A DNA stretch of 64,000 nt, taken from NCBI RefSeq assembly GCF_030814835.1, contig NZ_JAUSVS010000008.1, positions 165,628 to 229,627 on the forward strand, in the 5' to 3' direction. Positions 25,593 to 33,975 of the stretch are shown piece after piece; positions within the stretch are counted from its first letter, which is position 1, and every line of letters starts with the position of its first letter. The notes under the pieces were generated by a model, which saw only the letters and a list, made by a program, of their open reading frames with translations, searched no databases and had not been told where the DNA came from. A program made the translations under genes and the position numbers. The DNA comes from Caulobacter ginsengisoli (GTDB taxonomy: Bacteria; Pseudomonadota; Alphaproteobacteria; Caulobacterales; Caulobacteraceae).

Positions 25593-25638
25593 ATTTTACC
25601 CTGGTAATATTGACAACCCTATTTTGCCCGGATAAAAC
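25593..25638 (+). promoter_or_regulatory. strong promoter with two operator-like palindromes before DUF2239
   Basis: TTGACA (25610-25615) and TAAAAC (25633-25638) are 17 bp apart, a near-textbook sigma-70 promoter. It is flanked and overlapped by two related inverted repeats, ATTTTACCCTGGTAATAT (25593-25610) and ATTTTGCCCGGATAAAAC (25621-25638), 28 bp apart. Both fit ATTTTrCCC-kGGnTAAAA, a two-site operator. Confidence 0.7.
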
Positions 25639-25645
25639 CCGCGCC

Positions 25646-26197
25646 ATGAACCTACCGGACACCATCGCCTTCCAGGACGGCCGCCTCATCGCCGAGGGCT
25701 CTCGCGCCGAGGTCGCCCTGGCCGTCAAGCGGCTGGGCCCCGAGGCCAGCCGCATCCTCGTGCTCGACGGCCGCTCCGCCGCCTCGATCGAGTTCGACCT
25801 GCGCGGCGAGGAGGCCGACGTGCTGGCGCGCCTGGCCGAGCCCGAACCGCCCCGGCGCGGGCCCGGCCGGCCGAAGCTGGGCGTGGTGGCGCGCGAGGTC
25901 ACCCTGCTGCCCCGGCACTGGGAATGGCTGGCCGACCAGCCCGGCGGCGCCTCGGTCGCCCTCAGACGGCTGATCGACGAGGCGCGCCGCGACCACCGCG
26001 ATGCCCAGCGCCAGGCGCGGGACAGCCTCTATCGGTTCATCAACCTGGCGGCCGGCAACCAGCCCGGCTTCGAGGAAGCCTGCCGCGCCCTGTTCGCCGG
26101 CGACGCCGCCCGGTTCGAGACCCAGATCGCCGGCTGGCCCAGGGACCTGGCCCACCACGCCCGCCGCCTGGCCCGGCCAGCCTTCGGAGACGCCTGA
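25646..26197 (+). CDS. DUF2239 family protein
   Basis: A 183-residue protein. The N-terminal half has FDLRGEEADVLARLAE; a basic, AT-hook-like linker (RRGPGRPKLG, near residue 72) follows, then REVTLLPRHWEWLADQPGGA and SVALRRLIDEARR, the DUF2239 core, which looks like a DNA-binding ribbon or helix pair, and a helical C-terminus. The transcript would start only a few bases before the ATG. It overlaps the GIY-YIG gene by 1 nt. DUF2239 has no established function; the basic linker and double operator make autoregulation plausible. Confidence 0.8.
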   Translation: MNLPDTIAFQDGRLIAEGSRAEVALAVKRLGPEASRILVLDGRSAASIEFDLRGEEADVLARLAEPEPPRRGPGRPKLGVVAREVTLLPRHWEWLADQPGGASVALRRLIDEARRDHRDAQRQARDSLYRFINLAAGNQPGFEEACRALFAGDAARFETQIAGWPRDLAHHARRLARPAFGDA

Positions 26198-26541
26198 TGG
26201 ACAACCAATCCCGCCGCGACGCCGTCCGCGCCTTCAAGGAGCGCAAGGTCAGCGCCGGCGTCTTCGCCGTCCGCTGCCAGCCCACCGGCGAGGTCTGGGT
26301 CTCGGCCAGCCGCAACCTGGAGGCCCAGCAGACCAGCCTGTGGTCCCAGCTGAAGTGGAAGGGCTGCTACACCAAGGCCTTGCAGGAGGCCTGGAACACC
26401 CACGGCGAAGAGGCCTTCAGTTTCGAGGTGCTGGAAACGGTCGAGGACGAAGAGCTGTCGCCGATGGGCCTGGCCGACCGGCTCAAGAGCTTGGACGCCG
26501 CTTGGCGCGAGAAGCTGGGGGCGGCCAAGGCGCTGGGTTAG
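26197..26541 (+). CDS. GIY-YIG nuclease family protein, degenerate motif
   Basis: A 114-residue protein with the GIY-YIG layout: GVFAVRCQPTGEVWVSASRN (residues 18-37), where the usual GIY is GVF and YIG is WVS; NLEAQQTSLWSQLKWKGCY; ALQEAWNTHGEEAFSFEVLE, where the family Arg and Glu would fall. The unusual first motifs match a subfamily found with DUF2239. Without the Tyr and Arg residues it may bind rather than cut nucleic acid. It starts in TGATG, coupled to the DUF2239 gene. Confidence 0.78.
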   Translation: MDNQSRRDAVRAFKERKVSAGVFAVRCQPTGEVWVSASRNLEAQQTSLWSQLKWKGCYTKALQEAWNTHGEEAFSFEVLETVEDEELSPMGLADRLKSLDAAWREKLGAAKALG

Positions 26542-26776
26542 AACTCCGCCCCCGTAGGGGGCGGACGACCGCGCCAGAGCGCGGTCCGGTGGGGGTCTTC
26601 GGGCAGGGGCATTGATCGGCTGAGGTTGGCCTCGGACGCGTTGCCAGTCACCCGGTCTTGGCCGATGACCCACGGCCCTGACCACCGCTCTGGGTCGAAC
26701 ACCCCCACCGGGCCGGCCACGGGCGCGCTGCAGGCGCGCCTCGGGCGGGCCGTCCGCCCCCTACGGGGGCGGAGTT
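26542..26776. repeat. nested palindromic element with exact 26-bp arms
   Basis: Arms at 26542-26567 and 26751-26776 are exact inverted copies beginning AACTCCGCCCCCGTAGGGGG; each arm is also a hairpin (CCGCCCCC-GTA-GGGGGCGG). Inside, CGCGCCAGAGCGCGGTCCGG and related inner hairpins are visible. It fills the gap between the GIY-YIG gene and the convergent histidine kinase gene. Confidence 0.85.
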
Positions 26777-26785
26777 GGAACCGCC

Positions 26786-29071
26786 CTAGCTCTCCACCTT
26801 CAGCCCCGCCGTCAACGCCAGGATCAGTTCAGCCACCGTGAACGGCTTGCTGACCAGCCGGCCGGTCCACAGGCTGGCCAGGGTCTCGGCCTCGGCGAAG
26901 CCGCTCATCAGGGTGATCGGGGCGTTCGGGCGGCGCTCGGCGATGCGGCGGGCGGTCTCCACGCCGTTGAGGCCCGGCATGGCGAAGTCCAGCAGCGCCA
27001 GGTCGATGCCGCCGCCCTCGTCCAGCCAGGCCAGCGCCGCCTCGCCCGAGGCGGCCGAGTGCACGGTCAGGCCCAGCTCCTCCAGCTGACCGGCCGCGGC
27101 GACCCGCACCTGGTCGTCGTCGTCGACCAGCAGCAGGCGCAGGCCCTTGAGCGGGGCGGCGTCGGGCGTCGGCGCCGTCTTGGGCGCGGCCGCGCCATGC
27201 TCGGCCACCGGCAGGAAGACATCGACCCGCGTCCCGCCCGCGCCGGTCTCGATCTCGACCCCGCCGCCCAGCTGCTGCACCACACCCAGGATCTGCGAAA
27301 GGCCCAGGCCCGAGCCCCGGCCGATCTCCTTGGTGGTGAAGAAGGGCTCGAACGCCCGCGCCCGCACGTCCGGCGACATGCCCGCGCCGGTGTCGGTCAC
27401 CGAGATGACCACGAAATCGCCGGGCGGCGGAGATTCCGGGGCCCCATGCTGGGTCACCGTGCGGCGGGCGGCGGTGATCTGAAGCTGGCCGCCGTTGTCC
27501 ATGGCGTCGCGGGCGTTGATGGCCAGGTTCAGGACGATCAGCTCCAGTTGGGTCGGATCGGCCTGGGCGGCGGACAGACCTTCGGGGAAGGTCATGGTCA
27601 GGGCGACCTGGCCGCCCAAGGCGCCGCTCAGCAGGTCCGACATGGCGCCCAGCGCCTGGGCCACGTCCACCGGCTGGGGCTTGAGGCGCTGCTTGCGGGC
27701 GAAGGCCAGCAGCTGGCCGGTCAGCCGCGCGCCGCGCTCGGCCGCCTCCTGCGCCCGGTCGGCGTAGCGGATCAGCTTGGGCTCGGTGAGCCGCCGCCGC
27801 AGCATGTCGATATTGCCCAGCACCGCGGTCAGCAGATTGTTGAAGTCGTGCGCCACCCCGCCGACCAGCCGGCCCATGGCTTCCAGCTTCTGGGCCTGGA
27901 TCAGCTTCTCGGACGCCTCCTGGACCCGCGCCTCGAGGGTCTCGTTCAGCTCGCGCAGCTCGGTCTCGCGCGCCGTCAGCCGGGACGAGGCCTCGGCCAG
28001 GGCGGTTCCCACCGCATCGATCTCGCTGACGCCGGAAGGTCGGAAGGCGACCGGCCCGCCGTCCCCCACGCCCCGCGCCGCCTGGGTCAGCTGGGCCATG
28101 GCCCGGTTGGCCGCGCTGGCCAGCAGCACCGCCGTCACCACGCCCGCCAGCATCAGACCCGCCACCGCCAGCAGGGCCAGCCGCAACGACCGGTCCAGAT
28201 AGCCCGCCCCCTCCGAGCGGGGCATGGCCACGCCCATGGTCCAGCCGGTCACGCTGGAGGTGTGGAAGGCGGACAAAACCTTGCGGCCATCCAGCGAGAC
28301 GCCCTCGAAGACGCCTTCGCGCGCCGTCTTCAATCGCTCGCGCATGTCGGGGCTGGCCAGGCGGCCGATATTCGGAAGCGGATCGATGTTGCGGGCGATC
28401 AGCCGCGCCTCGCCATCGATCAGTCCGCCATACCAGCCCTTGGGCAGATCCTGGCGGTCGAGGATTTCCTGCATGGCGGCGGGCGTGGTGATCACCGCCA
28501 GGTCGTAGGCCGGCTTGCCGTTCCGGCGGACCAGCACATCCACGGCCAGGATCGGCCCCTTGTGCAGCCGCCCCGTAGCCAGATTGGAAATCACCCGGTC
28601 CTGGGTCTGCAGTCGTGTCCAGCGGGCCGCGAAATCCGGCTTGGCGCGGCCAGGCAGAGGCGCGCCGGGGGCCGCCAGGGTGTTGACCAACTGTCTGCCG
28701 CTGGGGTCGACGAGGACGATCCAGGCCATGGGCGCGCCGGTCACCTTGCGCGCCTGCAGTTCGAAGGCCCGCAGCTCGCCCAGCTGCAGATAGGGCGAGG
28801 CGGCCAGGGTGCGGGCCATCGCCTCCATCTTGGCGACCTCGCCGTCCGAGGCCAGCGACAGGGCCCGGGCGACGCCGGCCAGTTGACGTTCGTTGGTGGC
28901 GCGGTGGCTGCGCGCCGCATCGACGCTGAGCAGGGCCAGCGCGACGCCGGAGGTCACCACCATGACCGCCACCAGCAGGTTCAGCCGGGCGGCGAACGAG
29001 CCAATGATCCGCCGCCGGGCGGGCGGCTGCTTCGTCTCCGGGCTGGAACTCGCAATATCCCGGGACGTCAT
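26786..29071 (-). CDS. hybrid sensor histidine kinase/response regulator
   Basis: A 761-residue hybrid kinase. Two membrane segments (about 29-50 and 295-318) enclose an extracytoplasmic sensor of about 245 residues. Then come a helical linker, a HisKA domain with the phospho-His in MGRLVGGVAHDFNNLL (near 405), a HATPase domain with NLAINARDAMDNGG (N box), TGAGMS (G1) and GSGLGLS (G2), and a C-terminal receiver (near 640-755) with DDDD, phospho-Asp in LLDFAMPG and Lys in SKPF. The signal is unknown. ATG at 29071 has AGGA 7 nt upstream. Confidence 0.94.
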   Translation of the reverse strand: MTSRDIASSSPETKQPPARRRIIGSFAARLNLLVAVMVVTSGVALALLSVDAARSHRATNERQLAGVARALSLASDGEVAKMEAMARTLAASPYLQLGELRAFELQARKVTGAPMAWIVLVDPSGRQLVNTLAAPGAPLPGRAKPDFAARWTRLQTQDRVISNLATGRLHKGPILAVDVLVRRNGKPAYDLAVITTPAAMQEILDRQDLPKGWYGGLIDGEARLIARNIDPLPNIGRLASPDMRERLKTAREGVFEGVSLDGRKVLSAFHTSSVTGWTMGVAMPRSEGAGYLDRSLRLALLAVAGLMLAGVVTAVLLASAANRAMAQLTQAARGVGDGGPVAFRPSGVSEIDAVGTALAEASSRLTARETELRELNETLEARVQEASEKLIQAQKLEAMGRLVGGVAHDFNNLLTAVLGNIDMLRRRLTEPKLIRYADRAQEAAERGARLTGQLLAFARKQRLKPQPVDVAQALGAMSDLLSGALGGQVALTMTFPEGLSAAQADPTQLELIVLNLAINARDAMDNGGQLQITAARRTVTQHGAPESPPPGDFVVISVTDTGAGMSPDVRARAFEPFFTTKEIGRGSGLGLSQILGVVQQLGGGVEIETGAGGTRVDVFLPVAEHGAAAPKTAPTPDAAPLKGLRLLLVDDDDQVRVAAAGQLEELGLTVHSAASGEAALAWLDEGGGIDLALLDFAMPGLNGVETARRIAERRPNAPITLMSGFAEAETLASLWTGRLVSKPFTVAELILALTAGLKVES

Positions 29072-29141
29072 CACTGATCCTGGTTGGGCGTCGGCAAGGT
29101 GACTCTAGCCTAAGCGGCGCGGTCGCAAAGCGGTTTTGAAG

Positions 29142-29690
29142 CTAGATACGAGGTTCGCGGGCTTCAACCAAAGCCAGCAAGCGCTCCATCCCATGGTCGC
29201 GCACGCCATCGGCCCGCAGATGCTCCACCAGATCGCGCAGATAGTCGATGTTGCGGCCCGACAGACCCGCCGAGCCGGCGATCAGTTCGGCCTGCTGTTC
29301 GAGGCTCAGCGCCCCGGCCCATTGCGGATGGGCGGCGTCGGAGAGGAAGACCAGGGCCGGTACCGCTGTTCCGTCATCCAGCCGCACCTCGCGCCAGGCC
29401 TCGAAATAGGTCTCGGTCGGCTGCTCGCGCTCGCGCAGATAGGCATAGACGCCGGGCCAGTCGGCCTCGCTGACCCGATAGGCAAAACCGCGCACCGAAC
29501 CGCCGGGGGCCAGGCCCAGCACCAGGCCCGGTCGCTCATAGGTGCCGCGATGATGGACCGAATAGATGCAGAAGGCCCGCCGCCGGCCATGGAGCCGCGC
29601 GCCCCGCCGTTCTAGAAAGGCGAAACCCGGGCGCCACATCAGCGAGCCGTATCCGAAAACCCAGCGCGCCTGTGCGCGTTCGTCCTGCAT
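29142..29690 (-). CDS. ChaC-like gamma-glutamylcyclotransferase
   Basis: A 182-residue protein that would cleave the gamma-glutamyl bond of glutathione to give 5-oxoproline and Cys-Gly. The substrate loop WVFGYGSLMWRPGF at residues 10-23 is intact, HHRGTYERPGLVLGL follows near 46, and YAYLREREQPTETYFEAW near 82 holds the likely catalytic Glu. It overlaps the divergent DUF2125 gene promoter region (start codons 33 bp apart). The ATG at 29690 is preferred to the TTG before it. Confidence 0.85.
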   Translation of the reverse strand: MQDERAQARWVFGYGSLMWRPGFAFLERRGARLHGRRRAFCIYSVHHRGTYERPGLVLGLAPGGSVRGFAYRVSEADWPGVYAYLREREQPTETYFEAWREVRLDDGTAVPALVFLSDAAHPQWAGALSLEQQAELIAGSAGLSGRNIDYLRDLVEHLRADGVRDHGMERLLALVEAREPRI

Positions 29691-29722
29691 CAACTGTCCG
29701 AACTCTGAGACGCCCTCTCGCC

Positions 29723-30676
29723 ATGACCCTGCCCGATCAAGCGCCCCCTCGTAAAGCCCGCCGCCGGGGCTTGGTCATTCCATGGCTGCTGATGCTGATC
29801 CTGGTGGTGGGGGTGAGCGGCGGCTGGTGGTGGCTGCGGATCCAGGCCGAGACCCAGCTGAACGCGGCGGTGAAACAGGCGAGGGCCGACGGCTACGAGA
29901 TCAGCTGGCAGTCGGTCCATTATGGCGGCTTCCCCTTCCGCCTGGACGTCGAATTCACCGGCCTGACCCTGGGCGACACCGCCGGCTGGAAGCTGGCCGC
30001 GCCCAGCCTGCACACCGAGGCCTATGTCTACCGCCTCGACCATTGGGTAGCGGTGGCTTCCCAGGGCGTGGTCCTGACCCGGCCCCAGGGCGGGGTGGTG
30101 CGGATCACCGGCGACGCCCTGCGCGCCAGCCTGAGCGAGCCCAACGGCCATCCGCCGCGCATCACCATCGAAGGCGCCAACCTGCGCTTCGACCCCGCCC
30201 CCGGCGCCAAGCCCTACCTGCTCTCGGCCGCCCGCAAGCTGGATGTCGCCCTGCGCGCCGGCCCCAGCGACCAGGCCGCCTTCCTGTTCCACGCCGAGGG
30301 GGCGAGGCTGAACCTGCAGGGCCTGGCCGGCCGCGTCGCCGACCAGGGCGAGGGAACCATCGACTGGACCCTGGTCTTCTCCAAGGCCAGCGCCCTGCAC
30401 GGCCGCGACTGGACCGGCGCCGTGAGGTCCTGGGCGCGGGCGGGCGGCGCGCTGCAGGTCGACAGCGCCTCGCTGCAGGTCGGCCAGGCCCTGCTGAAGA
30501 CCACCGGCGGCAGCCTGTCGGTGCAGTCCGACGGCCGCCTCAAGGGCAGCTTGCCCGCCAGCCTCAAGGCGGTGGACGGCAGCCCCGGCCAGATCAACGG
30601 CACGCTCACCCTGTCGAATGGCGAGGCGATCCTGAACGGCTTCCTGCACATCGGCCCCGCCCCGAAACTGTTCTAG
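29723..30676 (+). CDS. DUF2125 domain protein
   Basis: A 317-residue membrane-anchored protein with one N-terminal segment (residues 18-38, GLVIPWLLMLILVVGVSGGW) and a large beta-rich extracytoplasmic domain starting WWWLRIQAETQLNAAVKQ, typical of DUF2125. The family is alphaproteobacterial and lies between ChaC-like cyclotransferases and aromatic amino acid genes in this and related genomes; the role is unknown. No ribosome-binding site is strong at ATG 29723. It is followed by chorismate mutase after 86 bp. Confidence 0.8.
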   Translation: MTLPDQAPPRKARRRGLVIPWLLMLILVVGVSGGWWWLRIQAETQLNAAVKQARADGYEISWQSVHYGGFPFRLDVEFTGLTLGDTAGWKLAAPSLHTEAYVYRLDHWVAVASQGVVLTRPQGGVVRITGDALRASLSEPNGHPPRITIEGANLRFDPAPGAKPYLLSAARKLDVALRAGPSDQAAFLFHAEGARLNLQGLAGRVADQGEGTIDWTLVFSKASALHGRDWTGAVRSWARAGGALQVDSASLQVGQALLKTTGGSLSVQSDGRLKGSLPASLKAVDGSPGQINGTLTLSNGEAILNGFLHIGPAPKLF

Positions 30677-30762
30677 GTTGCGGCAATTTTCTTCCACGCC
30701 TTGCAGAGTCTTGCACCCGATCCCGCAAGGCCTTAGGCGGAAGCAGTCTTTTGAGGAATGAA

Positions 30763-31566
30763 ATGGGTCGCGACACGCCGACGGGCGCGCCTTCTCTGGA
30801 TGCCGTCAGGGCCAGGATCGACATCGTCGATTCCGAGCTGTTGAAGCTGCTCGACGAACGGGCCGGGCTGGCGGCGGCCGTGGCCGCGGCCAAGAAGGCG
30901 GCGGGCGGCGACGGCAAGTTCGGCCTGCGCTCGGCCCGGGAGGCCCAGGTCCTGCGCCACCTGCTGGCCCAGCCGCGCGAGTCGGCGACCCCAGCCCTGA
31001 TCGTCCGCATCTGGCGCGAGATCATCGGCGACAGCCTCTCCCGCCAAGGACCGTTCCACCTTGCCGTCTGGGGCGGCAAGCAGGAAACCCGCGCCGTCGA
31101 GCTGGCCCGCCTGCGCTTTGGCATAGCGCCCCCGATGGCCATCGTCGAAAAGCCCGAACAGGCCCTGGCCGCGGCCAAGACCCCCGGCGGGGTCGCCGTG
31201 CTGTCCTTGGGCGGCGGTCACGCCTGGTGGGGCCGGCTGCTGGCCCAGCCGAGCTTGCGGGTCTTCGCCACCCTGCCCTGCCTCAGTTCCTGGGGGCCTA
31301 CCTCGGCCATGGCCGTCGCCGAGGTCAAGGTCGAACCCAGCGGCCGCGACCAGACCCTGTGGGTCACCGACTCGAATCTGCCGAATGCCAAGATCGTCGA
31401 GGCCCTGTCCCGCGACGGCGTAGCTGGCGAGCCGCTGGCCGAGAGCGGCGGCCTGAAGCTCTTCGCCCTCGCCGGTTTCTATCAAACGGACGATGCCCGC
31501 CTGGCCCGCGCACCCGGGACGCTGTCCGGAGTCATCGGCGCGGCGCCGGAGCCGTTCGACCTTTAG
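30763..31566 (+). CDS. chorismate mutase (AroQ type) with degenerate C-terminal domain
   Basis: A 267-residue protein. The N-terminal AroQ domain (residues 12-95) has LDAVRARIDIVDSELLKLLD and ERAGLAAAVAAAKK, the conserved Arg and Lys that bind chorismate, ending with REIIGDSLSRQ. The C-terminal half (100-260) with FHLAVWGGKQETRAVEL, LSLGGGHAWW and DQTLWVTDSN looks like a worn prephenate-dehydratase-like periplasmic-binding fold; its active residues are not apparent. It converts chorismate to prephenate. GAGGA precedes the ATG. hisC follows after 48 bp. Confidence 0.85.
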   Translation: MGRDTPTGAPSLDAVRARIDIVDSELLKLLDERAGLAAAVAAAKKAAGGDGKFGLRSAREAQVLRHLLAQPRESATPALIVRIWREIIGDSLSRQGPFHLAVWGGKQETRAVELARLRFGIAPPMAIVEKPEQALAAAKTPGGVAVLSLGGGHAWWGRLLAQPSLRVFATLPCLSSWGPTSAMAVAEVKVEPSGRDQTLWVTDSNLPNAKIVEALSRDGVAGEPLAESGGLKLFALAGFYQTDDARLARAPGTLSGVIGAAPEPFDL

Positions 31567-31614
31567 CCCTTCATCTGCTAGAGGCGGCGCTCCCGATTTG
31601 GAGAAGGCCGCCCG

Positions 31615-32724
31615 ATGTCCGACCGCTTTGCCGCGTCCCGCCCGGTTCCCAAACCCGGCATCCTGGACATCGCCCCCTACAAGCCCGGCAAGGCCAAGGC
31701 CGAGGGCTTCGACAACCCCATCAAGCTGTCGGCCAATGAGAACATCCTGGGCTGCTCGCCGCTGGCCCAGGCGGCTTACGCCGAGGCCGCCAGCAAGCTG
31801 AACCTCTATCCCGAGGGGCGGGCCAACATCCTGCGGGCCGCCGTCGCCGAACGCTACAACCTGGAGCCCCAGCGGCTGCTGTTCGGCTGCGGCTCGGACG
31901 AGATCTTCCAGCTGATCAACCAGACCTTCCTGGAACCCGGCGACAACATGGTCCAGGGCGCGCACGGCTTCGCCGCCTACGCCATCGGCGCCAGGGCCTG
32001 TCAGGCCGAGGTCCGCTACGCCCCCGAGAAGAACTACCGTATCGATGTCGACGCCCTGCTGGAATGCGTCGACGAGCGCACCCGTGTGGTGTTCATCGCC
32101 AACCCGGCCAACCCCACCGGCACCTGGCTGCCCATCGACGAGATCCGCCGCCTGCACGAGGGCCTGCCGCCCAGCGTGGTGCTGGTGCTGGACGGCGCCT
32201 ATGCCGAGTTCAACAGCGACCCCAATTTCGAGGACGGCGTCAGCCTGGCGAGGGGCGCCCACAACATCGTGGTCACCCACACCTTCTCCAAGATGCACGG
32301 CCTGGCCGCCCTGCGGGTCGGCTGGGGCTACATGCCCGAGGAAATGGCCGAGGCCATCGACCGCATCCGCCTGCCCTTCAACATCAACATCCCCGCCCAG
32401 GTCGCCGCCATCGCCGCGCTCGGCGACGAGGACTTCCAGGCCCGCTCCCTGGCCCTGGTCGAACAGTGGCGCCCCTGGCTGACCCAGCAGATCGGCGGCC
32501 TCGGCCTGGAGGTCGTGCCGTCGGGGGCCAACTTCGTCCTGGTCGGCTTCCCGGACCAGCCCGGCCGCACGGCGGTGGACGCCGAGAACTTCCTGGCCTC
32601 GCGCGGCCTGCTGACCCGGGGCGTCGGCAACTACGGCCTGCCGGGCCACCTGCGCATCACCATCGGGCTGGAAGAGCACAACCGGGCGGTGGTCGAGGGG
32701 CTGGAGGCGTTTTTGGGGCGCTGA
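31615..32724 (+). CDS. hisC: histidinol-phosphate/aromatic aminotransferase
   Basis: A 369-residue fold-I PLP transaminase of the HisC group. KLSANENILG near residue 39, ANPANPTGTW near 160, LDGAYAEF near 193 and the PLP lysine in THTFSKMHGLAALRVGWGYM (Lys near 226) are all present. The neighbouring chorismate mutase suggests it works on prephenate or arylpyruvates (a HisC2-type role) as well as or instead of histidine synthesis. The prephenate dehydrogenase often found next to it in alphaproteobacteria is missing. A hairpin terminator follows 6 bp after the stop. Confidence 0.9.
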   Translation: MSDRFAASRPVPKPGILDIAPYKPGKAKAEGFDNPIKLSANENILGCSPLAQAAYAEAASKLNLYPEGRANILRAAVAERYNLEPQRLLFGCGSDEIFQLINQTFLEPGDNMVQGAHGFAAYAIGARACQAEVRYAPEKNYRIDVDALLECVDERTRVVFIANPANPTGTWLPIDEIRRLHEGLPPSVVLVLDGAYAEFNSDPNFEDGVSLARGAHNIVVTHTFSKMHGLAALRVGWGYMPEEMAEAIDRIRLPFNINIPAQVAAIAALGDEDFQARSLALVEQWRPWLTQQIGGLGLEVVPSGANFVLVGFPDQPGRTAVDAENFLASRGLLTRGVGNYGLPGHLRITIGLEEHNRAVVEGLEAFLGR

Positions 32725-32730
32725 GCACTG

Positions 32731-32762
32731 AACTCCCTTCCCTTTATGGGGAGGGAGTTTTG
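32731..32762. terminator. intrinsic terminator after hisC
   Basis: AACTCCCTTCCC (32731-32742) pairs with GGGGAGGGAGTT (32748-32759) around a TTTAT loop, followed by TTTT. It ends the chorismate mutase-hisC transcript and, being symmetric, may also serve the convergent SRPBCC gene. Confidence 0.8.
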
Positions 32763-32770
32763 AGCCCCGC

Positions 32771-33358
32771 CTACCCCTTCGCCTGCGCCACGCACAAATC
32801 CCGCAGGTTGGTCAGCGCCTTGGGGGTGCTCTTCTTCAGGCCGTTGGCCAGCAGGTCCTGCGGCACCGGCAGGTTCAGGGCCAGGCGGTTATCGTAGACC
32901 ACCCGGGTCGCCGTCCCGTTCCTGAGCGAGATCAGCCGCCACTCGCCCTGCTCGACCTTGAGGTCTCCCTCGACCAGCTTGAAGCGGATGACGGTGTAGG
33001 CGGTATAGTCGGAGCGGAAGACGATCCGCATGCTGGGGACCAGCCCGCCCTTGGTGACGTGCTCGCGCACATCCCAGCCCTTGGCCATGTCGCCCTGGAC
33101 GATCTTGCAGCTCTTGAGGTTGGTGATCAGCTTGTAGCTGTTTTTGCAGTCGGTCATCGTCCGCCAGACCTTCTCGGGCGACACCGGAATATCGATGGCC
33201 GCCTGGACCCGGGCCGAGACCTTGTCGGGGTCGGGACTGGAGATCACCCACACGCCCCCCTTGCCCAGCAGGCCCTCCGCCGAGGCGGGAGGACCCGCAG
33301 CCTGCGCCGCCGGAGCGGCGAGCAGGAGCAGAAGGGCGATCGGCAAAAGCTGTCTCAT
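32771..33358 (-). CDS. exported SRPBCC family protein
   Basis: A 195-residue precursor with signal MRQLLPIALLLLLAAPAAQA and a mature START-like fold: VSARVQAAIDIPVSPEKVWR at the first strand, MTDCKNSYKLITNLKSCKIV with two Cys near 70-85, WDVREHVTKGG, and a C-terminal helix NGLKKSTPKALTNLRDLC. The family name is not certain. It stands alone before a divergent lipoprotein gene. Ligand unknown. Confidence 0.75.
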   Translation of the reverse strand: MRQLLPIALLLLLAAPAAQAAGPPASAEGLLGKGGVWVISSPDPDKVSARVQAAIDIPVSPEKVWRTMTDCKNSYKLITNLKSCKIVQGDMAKGWDVREHVTKGGLVPSMRIVFRSDYTAYTVIRFKLVEGDLKVEQGEWRLISLRNGTATRVVYDNRLALNLPVPQDLLANGLKKSTPKALTNLRDLCVAQAKG

Positions 33359-33429
33359 AACCCCCCAAACTAGTGTGGCGGGCGGCCACGTCCAGTCGGA
33401 CCTTGCGTGGACATCAACAGGAGGCCGTC

Positions 33430-33786
33430 ATGCTTCGTCCGATCCGCGCCGCGCTCGTCGCCGCCCTCGTCCTTTCCGCCGCCGCCTGCGCCGAACTTCT
33501 GACCGGCGGCGAGCTGATCCGGCCGGGGGAACCGACCGGGACCATCGTCGTCGCCAACGGCTCCAGCCGCACCGTCGTCGTGGCCGTGCTGATCTCCAAC
33601 TGCAACGCCTCGACCTATGGCCTCAACCGCCTGCCGTCCGGCGTGAACCTGCCGCCGGGCCGCAGCTATTCCTTCACCGTCTCGGCCGGCTGCTGGGACG
33701 TCGATGCGGGCAGCATGGGGGCCGAGGCCCGGCAACGGATGCAGGTCCGCCCCGGCGGCGGGGTCCGCTACACCGTCACCGACTGA
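33430..33786 (+). CDS. small exported or lipoprotein of unknown function
   Basis: A 118-residue precursor with a signal peptide ending VLSAAACAELL. The Cys at about residue 20 sits in AAAC, an imperfect lipobox, so lipoprotein status is likely but not sure. The mature domain (about 95 residues) is a small beta sandwich with VANGSSRTVVVAVLIS and a Cys pair (SNCNAST near 59, SAGCWDV near 88), followed by RPGGGVRYTVTD. A strong GGAGG precedes the ATG. Family unknown. Confidence 0.7.
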   Translation: MLRPIRAALVAALVLSAAACAELLTGGELIRPGEPTGTIVVANGSSRTVVVAVLISNCNASTYGLNRLPSGVNLPPGRSYSFTVSAGCWDVDAGSMGAEARQRMQVRPGGGVRYTVTD

Positions 33787-33851
33787 TTGCAAAAAGCGCT
33801 GGCGCGGCTTGGCCGAACCCTGTAATGCCCCGCGCCTCAAGGACGAGATCG

Positions 33852-33950
33852 ATGAAACCCCGCCCCAACACATATGCGCCGATGCCCACCGCGCTCGACC
33901 GCCAGGTCGAGAGCAAGGGCTATGCCGCGTGGGAGGGTGGACGGGTCTGA
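33852..33950 (+). CDS. 32-residue small ORF
   Basis: ATG at 33852, with AAGGAC 8 nt upstream, opens a 32-codon frame (MKPRPNTYAPMPTALDRQVE onward, ending WEGGRV) that stops 26 bp before a strong terminator hairpin. The start, ribosome-binding site and following terminator together look like a small gene. Codon third positions are GC-rich. No family recognised; a chance ORF cannot be excluded. Confidence 0.45.
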   Translation: MKPRPNTYAPMPTALDRQVESKGYAAWEGGRV

Positions 33951-33975
33951 AGTCGAACGTGACTTGAGCAGTCGT

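Noticed and set aside
30733..32679. 648-codon open frame antisense to chorismate mutase and hisC
   Set aside because: Both plus-strand genes have catalytic motifs; the antisense product has no recognisable fold.
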